From Rhodopseudomonas faecalis (GTDB taxonomy: Bacteria; Pseudomonadota; Alphaproteobacteria; Rhizobiales; Xanthobacteraceae), in NCBI RefSeq assembly GCF_003217325.1, contig NZ_QJTI01000005.1, positions 119,605 to 183,604 on the forward strand: a DNA stretch of 64,000 bases. Reading direction: 5' to 3'. The translations under genes and the position numbers were made by a program. The notes beneath the pieces were generated by a model. That model was given only the letters and a program-made list of their open reading frames with translations. It had not been told where the DNA came from and made no database searches. Within the stretch, counting starts at the first letter, position 1. Each line of letters starts with the position of its first letter. Below, piece after piece: positions 8,898 through 18,505 of this stretch.

Positions 8898-9362
8898 ATG
8901 AAGACTTTTTCGGCAAAGCCTGCCGAGGTCACGAAGAAGTGGGTCGTGATCGACGCCACCGGTCTCGTGGTCGGCCGGCTCGCGGCGCTGGTGGCCAACC
9001 GGCTGCGCGGCAAGCACCTCCCGACCTACACGCCGCACGTCGATTGCGGTGACAACGTCATCATCGTCAACGCTGCCAAGGTGGTGCTCACCGGCCGCAA
9101 GCGTGACAACAAGATGTATTACAAGCACACCGGTTTCATCGGCGGCATCAAGGAACGCTCGGCGAAGTCGATCCTCGAAGGCCGCTTCCCGGAGCGCGTC
9201 GTCGAGAAGGCGGTGGAGCGCATGATTCCGCGCGGTCCGCTCGGTCGTCAGCAGATGGGCAATCTGCGGGTCTATGGTGGCCCCGATCATCCGCATGAAG
9301 CGCAGCAGCCCGAAACGCTCAACGTCGCCGTCCTGAACCGCAAGAACGTGAGGGCCGCATAA
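8898..9362 (+). CDS. rplM: Large ribosomal subunit protein L13
   Basis: 154 residues, full family length. Recognised from [51 protein letters not shown], and [17 protein letters not shown] near the end. It is an early-assembly 50S protein. The stop codon shares one base with the rpsI start (TAATG), so the pair is translationally coupled, as in most bacteria. In its leader, GGAAGATC sits before the ATG. Confidence 0.98.
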   Translation: MKTFSAKPAEVTKKWVVIDATGLVVGRLAALVANRLRGKHLPTYTPHVDCGDNVIIVNAAKVVLTGRKRDNKMYYKHTGFIGGIKERSAKSILEGRFPERVVEKAVERMIPRGPLGRQQMGNLRVYGGPDHPHEAQQPETLNVAVLNRKNVRAA

Positions 9363-9844
9363 TGTCTGAAACCATGCAGTCCCTCGAACAGCTCGCCTCG
9401 TTGAAGGTGGCTGCCGCGGCTCCCGATGCCCCGCAGCACGTCAAGAAGGTCGACAAGTTCAACCGCGCTTACGCCACCGGCAAGCGCAAGGACGCCGTCG
9501 CCCGCGTCTGGATCAAGCCGGGTGCCGGTAAGGTGACCGTCAACGCCCGTGACATCGAGGTGTATTTCGCCCGCCCGGTGCTGCGCATGATGATCCAGCA
9601 GCCGCTGGTCGCGGCCGCCCGCGCCGGCCAGTACGACGTGATCTGCACCGTCGCTGGCGGCGGTCTGTCCGGCCAGGCTGGTGCGGTTCGCCACGGCATT
9701 TCCAAGGCGCTGACCTATTTCGAGCCGGAGCTGCGCTCTGTGCTGAAGAAGGGTGGCTTCCTGACCCGCGACTCGCGCGTCGTCGAGCGTAAGAAGTACG
9801 GCAAGGCCAAGGCCCGCCGTTCGTTCCAGTTCTCGAAGCGCTAA
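9362..9844 (+). CDS. rpsI: Small ribosomal subunit protein S9
   Basis: 160 residues. It has an alphaproteobacterial N-terminal extension of about 35 residues, then the S9 core [38 protein letters not shown] and the terminal [18 protein letters not shown], whose last residues reach the ribosomal P site. Codon choice is strongly biased to preferred codons, as in highly expressed genes. It is followed 35 bases later by a strong terminator. Confidence 0.98.
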   Translation: MSETMQSLEQLASLKVAAAAPDAPQHVKKVDKFNRAYATGKRKDAVARVWIKPGAGKVTVNARDIEVYFARPVLRMMIQQPLVAAARAGQYDVICTVAGGGLSGQAGAVRHGISKALTYFEPELRSVLKKGGFLTRDSRVVERKKYGKAKARRSFQFSKR

Positions 9845-9878
9845 TCGCTTCCGCAGACCCGATCTGCACTCAAGTTCA

Positions 9879-9908
9879 AGAGAGCGCCTCCGGGCGCTCT
9901 CTTTTTTT
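9879..9908 (+). terminator. Rho-independent terminator of rplM-rpsI
   Basis: A perfect 10-bp stem (AGAGAGCGCC with GGCGCTCTCT) with a 4-base loop runs straight into seven T residues. Confidence 0.93.
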
Positions 9909-9918
9909 GTGCGATCTA

Positions 9919-10008
9919 ATACCAACGGCTCCTGCCATTGACCCGTCATGCCCGCGCTTCGTCCCGGCCATGACATGCGGATGGGTTGGTATCAATTTCC
10001 GTTGGTAT
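9919..10008. repeat. REP-like palindromic element, family A
   Basis: The ends are inverted copies (ATACCAACGG at 9919 and CCGTTGGTAT at 9999-10008). Inside is CGTCATGCCCGCGCTT followed by GTCCCGGCCATGAC. The same inner words recur at 21730-21840, so this is a dispersed intergenic repeat. Confidence 0.7.
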
Positions 10009-10188
10009 AAGGTTGCATTCGGCATCAATCTCTGGTTGAATGCATTTGTCCGCTGCTGCACCGCAAGGTTGAGTGCAATTTAGCGTTGAAACGCGCGCCA
10101 TTTTTGCGGAAATTTGCGCAGCGCAAACAAACTCCATCTCAATACGGCGTTCCTACCGTCGGGCATCTTTCAAGGCCCGGTGGCACTC

Positions 10189-11445
10189 ATGTCGCTCGAT
10201 ATTTCCACGTTGTATCTGGTCGCTACGCTGCTCGCCGCGTTGCTCGGCGGCATGCTGATGTATTTTGGCCGCAAGGAGGGCATTCCGGCGCTGGATTGGT
10301 GGGGCTACGCCTATCTGCTCGGCGCAACCGTTGTCGCTCTGTGGGCACTGGCCAGCCCGGCGCTGCCGGATGTCGCCGGACTTGCCATCAATGCATTGGG
10401 CTTCGTGGCCTGCGGCATGGTGTGGAACGCGGCGCGCGTGTTCCACGGCCGCGCGCCGAACTGGCCGGGCCTGTTCGTCGGGCCGCTGGCCTGGATCGCC
10501 ACCATTGTCAGCCTGCCGTCGGACGCGATCGCGCTGCGCATGACGATCGGCGCTGGCATCGTCGCGATCTATGCGGTGCTGACTGCGTTCGAGCTTGGTT
10601 CGGAACGACGCAAATCGATGCAGCGGCGATGGCCGGCCATGCTGGTGCCGCTGCTGCATGGCGGCGTGCTGATGCTGCCGATCCTGCTGGCCGATCTCTT
10701 GATGACGCCCGAACAGAGCGCCAGCGGCAACATCTGGATGACGATCTTTGCGGTCGAACTGGTGCTGTATGCGGTTGGCACGGTGTTCGTGATCTTCATG
10801 CTGGTGTCGGATCGAACGGTGCGGGCGCACAAGACCGCGGCCTCGCTCGATCCGCTGACCGGGCTGTTCAATCGGCGCGGTTTTAGCGAAGCCGCCGCGC
10901 GCATGATCGAGCGCGAGGCCAATGCTGGCCGCCCGGTGTCGGCGATGATTTTCGACATCGACTATTTTAAGTCGGTCAACGACCGGTTCGGTCACCCGGC
11001 CGGCGACGAACTGCTCAAGCTGTTCGCGACGCTGGTGGCCAGCTCGCTGCGCATCACCGACCTCAGCGGCCGGATCGGCGGCGAGGAATTTGCCGCGCTG
11101 CTGCCGTGCACGATCGAAGAAGCGATGATTGCGGCCGAGAGGGTGCGTGAATCGTTCGAAAATTGCGGGATCGTGGTCGATGAGGAAGCGATCCCGACCA
11201 CGGTGTCGATCGGCGTTGCCGGCGGCCCGGCGCGCACCGAGCTGGAAGTGCTGCTCGCGGCTGCCGATACCGCGCTGTATCAGGCCAAGCGCGGCGGCCG
11301 TAACCGAGTTATCGCAGCAACCGAAGAACCTTTGTCTCTCGAAACCTGCCGTCGGCGGCTGGCCGCTGCGGCGAGTCGCGGCGCCGCCGCGGAGCGTCCA
11401 AGCTTGATGCCGAGCCATCCGATCGGAGCCGGTGCCATCGCCTGA
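10189..11445 (+). CDS. Membrane-bound diguanylate cyclase (GGDEF protein)
   Basis: 418 residues. About six or seven hydrophobic helices occupy residues 1-210, with no recognisable sensory domain. The GGDEF domain follows from about 220: DPLTGLFNRRGF, then FDIDYFKSVNDRFGH and the active-site loop RIGGEEFAALLP. The GGEEF variant is normally active. RITD lies five residues upstream and fits the RxxD inhibitory site for product feedback. It would make cyclic di-GMP at the inner membrane. The chosen ATG at 10189 lies directly before the first helix; its ribosome binding site is weak. No EAL domain or partner gene is nearby. Confidence 0.92.
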   Translation: MSLDISTLYLVATLLAALLGGMLMYFGRKEGIPALDWWGYAYLLGATVVALWALASPALPDVAGLAINALGFVACGMVWNAARVFHGRAPNWPGLFVGPLAWIATIVSLPSDAIALRMTIGAGIVAIYAVLTAFELGSERRKSMQRRWPAMLVPLLHGGVLMLPILLADLLMTPEQSASGNIWMTIFAVELVLYAVGTVFVIFMLVSDRTVRAHKTAASLDPLTGLFNRRGFSEAAARMIEREANAGRPVSAMIFDIDYFKSVNDRFGHPAGDELLKLFATLVASSLRITDLSGRIGGEEFAALLPCTIEEAMIAAERVRESFENCGIVVDEEAIPTTVSIGVAGGPARTELEVLLAAADTALYQAKRGGRNRVIAATEEPLSLETCRRRLAAAASRGAAAERPSLMPSHPIGAGAIA

Positions 11446-11532
11446 TGGCAGCGGTGGATCGGCAGGGCGTCATGCTTCACCACCCCTCCGGGGTCGGCTA
11501 GAGATAGCGCTCTCGCCAACCCCGGAGTCGTG

Positions 11533-11835
11533 ATGATCACCGAAATCGCCCAGATCGACGTCAAGCCTGGCATGGAAGCCGACTTCGAAGCCGCCGTCAC
11601 CAAAGCACGCGCGGTGTTCGGCCGCTCCAACGGATTTTGCGGCTTTGAACTGCATCGCTCGATCGAGAAGCCGCAGCGCTATCGCTTGATGGTGAAGTGG
11701 CAGACCCTGGAAAACCATACCGTCGACTTCCGCGGTTCAGAGAATTTCACCGAATGGCGCGCGCTGGTCGGCCCCTTTTTCGTGGCGCCCCCTGAGGTCG
11801 AACACACCGAGATCGTGCTGACCTCGGCCGGCTAG
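11533..11835 (+). CDS. Antibiotic biosynthesis monooxygenase (ABM) family protein
   Basis: 100 residues, a single ferredoxin-like ABM domain: ITEIAQIDVKPGMEADFEAAV, GFCGFELHRSIEKPQRYRLMVKW, and FTEWRALVGPFF. These are small cofactor-free oxygenases or dimeric beta-barrel proteins of mostly unknown substrate. GGAG precedes the start; an in-frame GTG lies one codon upstream of the ATG. The gene is isolated, with gaps to both neighbours. Confidence 0.85.
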   Translation: MITEIAQIDVKPGMEADFEAAVTKARAVFGRSNGFCGFELHRSIEKPQRYRLMVKWQTLENHTVDFRGSENFTEWRALVGPFFVAPPEVEHTEIVLTSAG

Positions 11836-11932
11836 TTTTGGCCATGAGTTGACCGCGCCGCTGAGGCGCTCCTGTGCGAGGGCGGCTCTGCGTTGTTCAG
11901 AACCGCCGCAATTCGCACCGCCGGACCAGACG

Positions 11933-13072
11933 CTAAGACGCCGTCTCCGGGTCAAGGTCGCTGCCGAGGTGATCCATCACCACCCGGCCGATCGCCATCA
12001 GCGGCAGCGCCAGCGCCAGCCCCCACAGCCCGAACACGATGCCGAGCAGGATCTGCACCGCAAACAGCGTCGCGGGAGGGATGTTGATGGCTTGCCGCTG
12101 GATCAGCGGCGTCAGGATGTAGCTCTCCATGGCGTGCACGCCGAGGAACAGCACAAAGGCGCTGACCATCGCGATCCAGCCCGACGCGATGCTGGCCAGC
12201 ACGATGATCGCCCCGCCGAGAATCGCGCCGATGGTTGGGATGAATGCCAATAGCCCGGCCTGAACGCCGAGGATAAAGGCGCCCGGGATGCCGATGATCT
12301 TGAGCCCGATCGCGGTGGTCGCGAACACCGCGGTCATGGTGATCATTTGCGCCAGCAACCAGCGCTGCAACACGTCACCGGCATCGTCGACGATTTCAGC
12401 GGTGGTGGCGCGGAGCGATCGCGGCACGCAGCGCAGCAGCCCGTTGCGATACACCGCCGGCTGTGCGGCAAAGCACACGCCCAAAAAGATCACGATGAAG
12501 AAGTTGCCGACCGCGCTGACCGTCCCGAGCAGCAGTTTTAGGGTCTGACTGAAAATCGCGCCGCCGCCAGAGGCGAGGGCACCGGCGCTCGGCAGGCTGC
12601 GCGGGGTCGCTTGCGCCGCCGCGGTCTCCGCTGTGGTTGGCGTGGTGCTAAGATCCATGAAGCTGGTGTCGAACCCATGCTCCTCCAGGATCGCTTTGCC
12701 TTTGACGATTTGCGCCTTGATGGTGTTGCTCAGCAAGGTGGCCTGCTGCGCGATCGTGCTGCCGCCCAGCGTGGACATGCCGACGAACATCGCGGTCAGC
12801 ACCACGCACACCAGCGCCAGCCGCAGCCCGTGACTGCCGCCGATCACCTTGCCGAGCAGCGAGGTCACCGCGCTCAGGAACACGCCGAACAGGATGCCGG
12901 CGAAAATCAGAAACAGCGTGGCGGCAAAATGCCAAGTGAACCACAGCGCCGCCGCCGCCAGCACCGTGCTGATGCCGCCGACCGCCAACGCCCAGGCCAG
13001 ATCGTTGCGTTGCTGGATCCGGCCCTCGAGGGGCGAGCTGCCAGGCGACACATCTTTGATGAGCTGATTCAT
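11933..13072 (-). CDS. AI-2E family transporter (PerM-like membrane protein)
   Basis: 379 residues with about eight membrane helices. The layout is an N-terminal pair of helices, a soluble loop of about 80 residues that includes a Thr/Ala-rich stretch near 145-170, then the C-terminal helices with PGAFILGVQAGLLAFIPTIGAILGG and HAMESYILTPLIQRQAINIPP. The last motif, with conserved Glu and Pro residues, is diagnostic of the AI-2E/PerM superfamily. Members include the sodium/proton antiporter and autoinducer-2 exporter candidates. The substrate here is unknown. Confidence 0.88.
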   Translation of the reverse strand: MNQLIKDVSPGSSPLEGRIQQRNDLAWALAVGGISTVLAAAALWFTWHFAATLFLIFAGILFGVFLSAVTSLLGKVIGGSHGLRLALVCVVLTAMFVGMSTLGGSTIAQQATLLSNTIKAQIVKGKAILEEHGFDTSFMDLSTTPTTAETAAAQATPRSLPSAGALASGGGAIFSQTLKLLLGTVSAVGNFFIVIFLGVCFAAQPAVYRNGLLRCVPRSLRATTAEIVDDAGDVLQRWLLAQMITMTAVFATTAIGLKIIGIPGAFILGVQAGLLAFIPTIGAILGGAIIVLASIASGWIAMVSAFVLFLGVHAMESYILTPLIQRQAINIPPATLFAVQILLGIVFGLWGLALALPLMAIGRVVMDHLGSDLDPETAS

Positions 13073-13380
13073 CGCACCCCCGACTCGTTTCCCGCCTTTG
13101 ACTGAGTTGATGCGATCTTATCAAGGCGCCGCGATGGTTTCGATGACGATCGCCAAGCGTGCCGCTCGCCGCCTCACCCCCTTGAGAACTGCAGCAAGCG
13201 GGCAACGGGGTGGAGATTTCCACCGCAAAGCATTAACCATTGTTCCACTATCCTCTGTGTCACCCCATTTCCGCCGTGATCTCGCTGCGATATGGTTTCC
13301 AATTGTTGTGGGGTGAGGGCCGCAACGGCCGCGGCGGGACGTCCGTTTGGGCGTCTGGCCGGGGAATGGTATGGGGATCT
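13073..13380. other. Divergent intergenic region between the AI-2E permease and rlpA
   Basis: About 308 bases holding both promoters. An open frame reaches upstream of rlpA to 13240 but has no coding look. GGTGGA-GATT-TCCACC at about 13210-13225 is a small palindrome. Nothing else was recognised. Confidence 0.35.
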
Positions 13381-14322
13381 ATGGGGTATCGCGAACCAGA
13401 TTCGTTCGGCCGCGCGGCACGTGCCGCTGCCGCCATGAGCGCTTGCCTGATGCTTGCCAATTGCGCGGCATCCGACAAATTCGCCAGCCGCGTTGATCCG
13501 AAATACGGCGTCTCTGCCAGTCCGCGCGTCGTCGCGCCGGGCGAGCCGGTGCCCAAGGGCGGCGGTACTTACCGGGTCGGAAAACCCTATGTGGTCGGCG
13601 GCCGGATGTATGTCCCCGAGGAAGACGTCAACTACCGCGCCGAAGGCTTGGCCTCCTGGTATGGCGACGACTTTCATGGCCGGCTGACCGCCAATGGCGA
13701 AGTGTTTGATATGCAATCGCTGTCGGCGGCCCATCCGACGCTGCCGATTCCGAGCTATGCCCGCGTCACCAATATGGCCAACGGCAAATCTCTGGTGGTC
13801 CGCGTCAATGACCGCGGCCCCTATCACGGCAATCGGTTGATGGACGTTTCCAACCGGGCCGCTGAACTCCTCGAATTCAAACGGCATGGCGTCGCCAAGG
13901 TGCGGGTCGAATATGTCGGCCGCGCGCCGCTGGAAGGCTCCGACGATCGCCAATTGCTGGCAACGCTGCGCACGGGCGAACCGGCTCCGGCGCCGTCGGT
14001 GGTGCGGGTGGCCGCTGCCGGCAATTTCGTGCCTGACATTCCGAGCCCGACCCGCGGCGCGATTCGCGGCGACGTACCGCTGCCGGAAGGGCGGCCGTAT
14101 TCGCTCGGCCACAGCTCGCAGGACCTGGCGTCGATCAACGCCACCTCGGAAATCTCGGCCTCGCGCAGCAGCCGCTCGGCGGGCCGCACGCTCGATAACA
14201 AGCGCGCGGTGGCCTATGACGCCGGCAAGGACGTCCATCCGGTTGCGCATCCGGTCGCTGCCAAGATGAGCGGACATCAGGACGCGATCGGCGCGATGAT
14301 CTCGGCCCGCGGCCTGTACTAA
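13381..14322 (+). CDS. rlpA: RlpA-family septal lytic transglycosylase lipoprotein
   Basis: 313 residues. The signal peptide ends in a lipobox (MLANC, Cys at about 28), so it should be anchored to the outer membrane. Residues about 75-180 form the double-psi beta-barrel: EGLASWYGDDFHGRLTANGE, ARVTNMANGKSLVVRVNDRGPYHGNRLMDVSNRAAELL. The Asp and His positions of active RlpA enzymes, which cut naked glycan strands, are present. The C-terminal 100 residues are low complexity, and no SPOR domain is seen. Starts at 13366 and 13381 are both possible; the second lies closest to the signal peptide and has GGGGA upstream. Confidence 0.88.
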   Translation: MGYREPDSFGRAARAAAAMSACLMLANCAASDKFASRVDPKYGVSASPRVVAPGEPVPKGGGTYRVGKPYVVGGRMYVPEEDVNYRAEGLASWYGDDFHGRLTANGEVFDMQSLSAAHPTLPIPSYARVTNMANGKSLVVRVNDRGPYHGNRLMDVSNRAAELLEFKRHGVAKVRVEYVGRAPLEGSDDRQLLATLRTGEPAPAPSVVRVAAAGNFVPDIPSPTRGAIRGDVPLPEGRPYSLGHSSQDLASINATSEISASRSSRSAGRTLDNKRAVAYDAGKDVHPVAHPVAAKMSGHQDAIGAMISARGLY

Positions 14323-14344
14323 AAACCATTATGCTAGTTAGCTC

Positions 14345-14374
14345 AACGGCTTGATGATCAAAACTCAAGCCGTT
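14345..14374 (+). terminator. Possible terminator between rlpA and the convergent hydrolase gene
   Basis: AACGGCTTGA pairs perfectly with TCAAGCCGTT across a 10-base loop. It overlaps the last codons of the hydrolase gene and lacks a clean T run, so it may be coincidental. Confidence 0.35.
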
Positions 14375-15305
14375 TGAGAAACTCGACCAGCGTGGCATTG
14401 ACCTCTCCCGGACGCTCCTGCTGAATCCAGTGACCGGCCTCCGGGATGATCAGCTTGCGGGTCAGGGCCGGCAGCACCCGTTCCATCTCGGCGACGCGCT
14501 TGCCGCCAAGTAGGCCTGTCACCACCGCATCCTGCGCGCCGCCGATGAACAGCGACGGCTGCCGGATTTGCGCGTCCTGCCAGGGCGCGGTCAGCTCCCA
14601 ATTGCGATCGATATTGCGATACCAGTTCAGGCCGCCGCGAAAACCGCTGGCGCGATAGGCGGCGACGAATTCGGCGAGATCATCCTCATCCAGCCAATCC
14701 GGCAGCGGCTGATTCGGTGGTGGGCTGCGCAGCAGCCCCTGGCCGGGAGCGACGAATAGCGCCTGTGGATCGGCGAAGCCGCCGCCGAGGATGGTGCGCA
14801 GCGTCAGTTCTGGATCGCGCTCGAACTCGGCCTCAGCCAGCCCCGGCGGTTGAAAATACTGCCAGTAGAAGTTTTCGATGCCCTGCTTGCGCAGGGCGTC
14901 GAGCGGCCGCTCCCGGCCGCGATAGGGCGGCGGCACGCTGAGACCGGCGACGCCGCAAAACAGATCGGGCCGAAACAGCGCCGCGTGCCAGGCGACCGCC
15001 GCGCCCCAATCATGGCCGACGATCGCGGCCCGATGGACGCCGCAGGCGGCGGTCAGCGCCACCATGTCGCCGACCAGATCGAACATCGAATAGGCGGCCA
15101 CTTCGGCCGGTGCCGAGGAACGGCCAAAGCCGCGCATATCCGGTGCCACCACGCGGTAGCCGGCAGCGGCCAGCGCGGTGATCTGATGGCGCCAGGAATA
15201 GGACAGTTCGGGCCAGCCATGGCAGAGCAGCACCAGCGGGCCGCTGCCCTGTTCGCGCACGAACAACTCGATGCCATTGACCGGAACGGTACGTGTGGTC
15301 TGCAT
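14358..15305 (-). CDS. Epoxide hydrolase-like alpha/beta hydrolase
   Basis: 315 residues, a full-length soluble hydrolase. The oxyanion motif is CHGWPELSYSWRHQ; the nucleophile elbow is VGHDWGAAVAW, so Asp is the nucleophile, as in epoxide hydrolases and haloalkane dehalogenases. The charge-relay acid is probably in GAQDAVV and the base is GHWIQQERP. The cap domain contains NWYRN, a likely ring-opening Tyr. These features favour an epoxide hydrolase over a dehalogenase. It lies on the minus strand between rlpA and dac, two genes that are often neighbours in this group. Confidence 0.85.
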   Translation of the reverse strand: MQTTRTVPVNGIELFVREQGSGPLVLLCHGWPELSYSWRHQITALAAAGYRVVAPDMRGFGRSSAPAEVAAYSMFDLVGDMVALTAACGVHRAAIVGHDWGAAVAWHAALFRPDLFCGVAGLSVPPPYRGRERPLDALRKQGIENFYWQYFQPPGLAEAEFERDPELTLRTILGGGFADPQALFVAPGQGLLRSPPPNQPLPDWLDEDDLAEFVAAYRASGFRGGLNWYRNIDRNWELTAPWQDAQIRQPSLFIGGAQDAVVTGLLGGKRVAEMERVLPALTRKLIIPEAGHWIQQERPGEVNATLVEFLKRLEF

Positions 15306-15448
15306 AGGGTGTGCTGCTTTTTCTGTGGGGAGATCGTGGCAGCGCCGATGCCCGCAGGCTAAGATTGATCACCAAGCGACGCAATCGGAAACGGGGGCGT
15401 GCCATTGCGTCGCTGCTGCCATCACTGCACGCTGCTTCCAGGACACTC

Positions 15449-16714
15449 ATGGCGTTGTTCAGCAATCTTTCGGCTCGTGGCGTACCTCTGACCAAGCTGT
15501 CGCGGCTTGTCGGCGTCGGCCTACTGGCGGTGCTGGTGGGATGGGCCGGCATGGCGCTGGCTGCCAATAAGAGTGTGCAGGGCGCCCCCGCCGCCGCAGC
15601 CAAGGACGACGGCGGCTACGACACCGACGCGCCGACCGCGATCCTGATCGAAGCGTCGAGCGGCAGCGTGCTGTTCGAGAAGAACGCCGACGAGCTGCGT
15701 GCGCCGTCCAGCATGATGAAGCTGATGACCGCGGAATACGTGTTCCGCGCGCTGCAGCGCGGCGAAATCCAGCTGACCGACGAGTTCAAGGTCAGCGAAA
15801 ACGCCTGGCGCAAGGGCGGCGCGCCGGCTGGCGGCTCGACCATGTTTGCCGAGATTCACAGCCGGGTCTCGGTCGATAATCTGCTGCACGGCGCCATCAT
15901 TCAGAGCGGTAACGATTCCTGCATGGTGCTGGCTGAAGCATTGGCTGGCAGCGAAAGCGCCTTTGCCGAAAAGCTGACCCAGCGTGCCCGCGAACTTGGC
16001 CTGACGCGCTCGACCTTCGCCAATTCGACCGGCCTGCCGGACCCGGGCAACAAGATGACGGTGCGGGAGCTGGCCAAGCTGGCGCGGCACCTGATCCTGA
16101 CCTATCCGGAGAACTACAAAATCTTCGGCGAGCGCGAATTCACCTGGAACAAGATCCGCCAGCAGAATCGCAACCCGCTTCTGACGATGCTCGAGGGCGC
16201 CGACGGCCTGAAAACCGGCTTCACCAAGGAAGGCGGCTACGGCATGGTCGGCTCGGCCGTGCAGAACGGCATGCGGCTGATCGTGGTGGTCAACGGCCTG
16301 GAAGGCGCCGATGACCGCGCCAACGAGACCAAGAAAATCCTGGAATGGGGTTTTCGCAATTTTGAATCGCGCACGCTGTTCAAGGCCGAGGATTTGGTCG
16401 GCTACGCCAAGGTGTTTGGCGGCGAGAAGCGTTCGGTCAAACTGACCAGCACCGAGCCGGTGCGGGTGATGGTGCAGAAGAACGGCAACGACAAGCTGAT
16501 CGCGCGCATCCTGTATCGCGGCCCGATCCCGGCGCCGGTGCAGCCCGGCCAGCCGGTCGGCGTGGTCCGGGTGTGGCGCGGCGCCAATCTCGCGGTCGAG
16601 GTGCCGCTGCACGCCGCCGAGGAAATCGGCCAGGGCTCGATGACCTGGCGCGCGTTCGACAGCGTCAGCGAGCTGGTGATCGGGCTGGTGCGCGCCGGCG
16701 TGTCGAAACTCTGA
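15449..16714 (+). CDS. D-alanyl-D-alanine carboxypeptidase (PBP5/6 type)
   Basis: 421 residues. After a signal peptide (about 1-37, ending MALAAN) comes an SxxK serine peptidase: catalytic APSSMMKLM, second motif QSGNDSC (SxN), and third motif DGLKTGFTKEGGYG (KTG). A C-terminal beta-rich PBP5-like domain follows, ending in a short amphipathic tail that should anchor the protein to the periplasmic face of the inner membrane. It trims the terminal D-Ala from peptidoglycan pentapeptides. AGGA precedes the ATG at 15449; the longer open frame upstream is not convincing. tmk starts one base after its stop. Confidence 0.93.
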   Translation: MALFSNLSARGVPLTKLSRLVGVGLLAVLVGWAGMALAANKSVQGAPAAAAKDDGGYDTDAPTAILIEASSGSVLFEKNADELRAPSSMMKLMTAEYVFRALQRGEIQLTDEFKVSENAWRKGGAPAGGSTMFAEIHSRVSVDNLLHGAIIQSGNDSCMVLAEALAGSESAFAEKLTQRARELGLTRSTFANSTGLPDPGNKMTVRELAKLARHLILTYPENYKIFGEREFTWNKIRQQNRNPLLTMLEGADGLKTGFTKEGGYGMVGSAVQNGMRLIVVVNGLEGADDRANETKKILEWGFRNFESRTLFKAEDLVGYAKVFGGEKRSVKLTSTEPVRVMVQKNGNDKLIARILYRGPIPAPVQPGQPVGVVRVWRGANLAVEVPLHAAEEIGQGSMTWRAFDSVSELVIGLVRAGVSKL

Positions 16715-16715
16715 G

Positions 16716-17405
16716 ATGATCGCCCCGCACCCGACGCGCCCCGGCCCAGGCCGCTTCATCAGTTTTGAAGGCGGCGAGGGCGCCGGCAAATCCACCCAGA
16801 TCAAGCTGCTGTCGGAGCGTCTGCAAGCTGCCGGGTTTCGCACGCTGGTGACGCGCGAGCCAGGCGGCTCGCCCGGCGCCGAGATCATCCGCCATCTGCT
16901 GCTGTCGGGCATTGGCGGCCTGATCGGCGGCGCGAAGGCCGAAACGCTGCTGTTTGCCGCCGCGCGCGATGACCATGTGCAGACCGTGATCGCGCCGGCA
17001 CTGGCCGACGGCCAATGGGTGCTGTGCGACCGTTTTTCGGACTCGACCCGGGCCTATCAAGGCCGGCTCGGCGCGGTGCCGCCGGCGCTGCTCAACGCGC
17101 TGGAACGGGTCACGATCGACGGCTTGAAGCCGGACCTGACCTTGATCCTCGATCTGCCGGCGGAGATCAGCCTGAAACGGGCTGCGGCGCGGCGCGGCGA
17201 CAGCGCCCCGGATCGCTTTGAATCGGAGGGGCTGGAATTTCACCGCGGTCTGCGCGATGCCTTTCGGCAGATCGCCGCCGACGAGCCCAAGCGCTGCGCT
17301 TTGATCGATGCCGACGCCGACATCGACACGGTCGCGGCGCGGATCTGGGGCGCGGTGCGGCAGCGGCTGCTGCTCGCTTTGAGCGACGGAACCGAACCGG
17401 AATGA
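16716..17405 (+). CDS. tmk: Thymidylate kinase
   Basis: 229 residues. It phosphorylates dTMP to dTDP. Walker A is FEGGEGAGKSTQ, the DR[YFH] motif is CDRFSDSTRAYQG, and TREPGGSPGAE carries the substrate-binding Arg and Pro-Gly. The lid region AARRGDSAPDRFE lacks the classical P-loop arginine seen in some yeast-type enzymes. The gene begins one base after dac, and its end overlaps holB by 4 bases, so the set is one operon. Confidence 0.96.
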   Translation: MIAPHPTRPGPGRFISFEGGEGAGKSTQIKLLSERLQAAGFRTLVTREPGGSPGAEIIRHLLLSGIGGLIGGAKAETLLFAAARDDHVQTVIAPALADGQWVLCDRFSDSTRAYQGRLGAVPPALLNALERVTIDGLKPDLTLILDLPAEISLKRAAARRGDSAPDRFESEGLEFHRGLRDAFRQIAADEPKRCALIDADADIDTVAARIWGAVRQRLLLALSDGTEPE

Positions 17406-18442
17406 GCGCACGTAAAGTCGAAACCGAAATCGAGTTGCCGCGGCCGCGCGATACCGTGGCGCTGATCGGCCATCACGACGCCGAAGCGCAGTTGCTGGAA
17501 GCCTATCGTAGCGGCCGTATCGCGCATGCCTGGCTGCTGAGCGGACCGCAGGGCATCGGCAAGGCCACCTTGGCGTATCGGATGGCGCGGTTCGTGCTCG
17601 CGTATCCCGACCCGATGTCGCCGCCGGTGCAGCAGGCGACCTCGCTGGCGCTACCGGAAAACCATCCGGTGCTGCACCACGTTTCGGCTGGGTCTCACGG
17701 CGGCTTGCTGACGCTGGAGCGCACCGTCAACGACAAGGGCACGCTGCGCACCATCATCACGGTCGACGAAGCGCGCGAAACCATCGGCTTCTTCGGCTCG
17801 ACCTCGGCCGGCGAGGGCTGGCGGGTATGCGTGGTCGATACCGTTGACGAGCTGAACGCCAACGCCGCCAACGCGCTGCTGAAGGTCATCGAGGAACCGC
17901 CGCAGCGCTCGCTGTTCCTGCTGGTCAGCCATTCGCCGGCGCGGGTGCTGGCCACCATTCAGTCGCGCTGCCGGCGGTTGCCGTTGCGACCGCTGCCGAG
18001 CCATCAGGTGGTGCAGGCCGCATCGATCGCCTCGGGCATCGATCCTGACGATCCGACCCTGCAGCAGGCCGCCGCCGCGGCCGAGGGCAGCGTGTCGCGG
18101 GCGCTGACCTTGCTCGGCGGCGACGCGCTTGGACTGCATCAGCGCACCACCGCGCTCTTGGAGTCGCTGCCGAATGTCGATCCGCGCGCGCTGCACGCGC
18201 TTGGCGATGCGCTATCGGGTACCGATCGGGTTGCGCTTGCCACCTTTATCGATGGCATCGAACGCTGGATCGCGCTGCGGCTGCACCAGGGCGACGTCAA
18301 CGCGGATTTGCCCCGCCTTGCGCGGCTGGCAGAGGTATGGGAAAAGATCAATCGCGCCGCGCGCGACACCGAAACCTTCAATCTCGAGCGCAAGCCGCTG
18401 GTGTTTTCGGTGTTCGGGCTGCTCGCCGAGGCGACCCGCTGA
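17402..18442 (+). CDS. holB: DNA polymerase III delta' subunit
   Basis: 346 residues, a clamp-loader AAA+ subunit. The N-terminal part has GHHDAEAQLLEAYRSGRIAHAWLLSG and GPQGIGKATLAYR, a P-loop. The sensor and arginine-finger region is LLVSHSPARVLATIQSRCRRLPLRPL, with the SRC motif of delta'. No clear zinc-module Cys set is seen. It overlaps tmk by four bases (ATGA) and precedes metG. Confidence 0.93.
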   Translation: MSARKVETEIELPRPRDTVALIGHHDAEAQLLEAYRSGRIAHAWLLSGPQGIGKATLAYRMARFVLAYPDPMSPPVQQATSLALPENHPVLHHVSAGSHGGLLTLERTVNDKGTLRTIITVDEARETIGFFGSTSAGEGWRVCVVDTVDELNANAANALLKVIEEPPQRSLFLLVSHSPARVLATIQSRCRRLPLRPLPSHQVVQAASIASGIDPDDPTLQQAAAAAEGSVSRALTLLGGDALGLHQRTTALLESLPNVDPRALHALGDALSGTDRVALATFIDGIERWIALRLHQGDVNADLPRLARLAEVWEKINRAARDTETFNLERKPLVFSVFGLLAEATR

Positions 18443-18505
18443 CGCTGGGGTCCCTCCGTTCGCAGGCAGACCGCGGCGATCATCCAGCAGAAGGCTTCCT
18501 CGACG

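Noticed and set aside
15521..16912. 463-codon minus-strand frame
   Set aside because: Shadow of the D-Ala-D-Ala carboxypeptidase and tmk genes.
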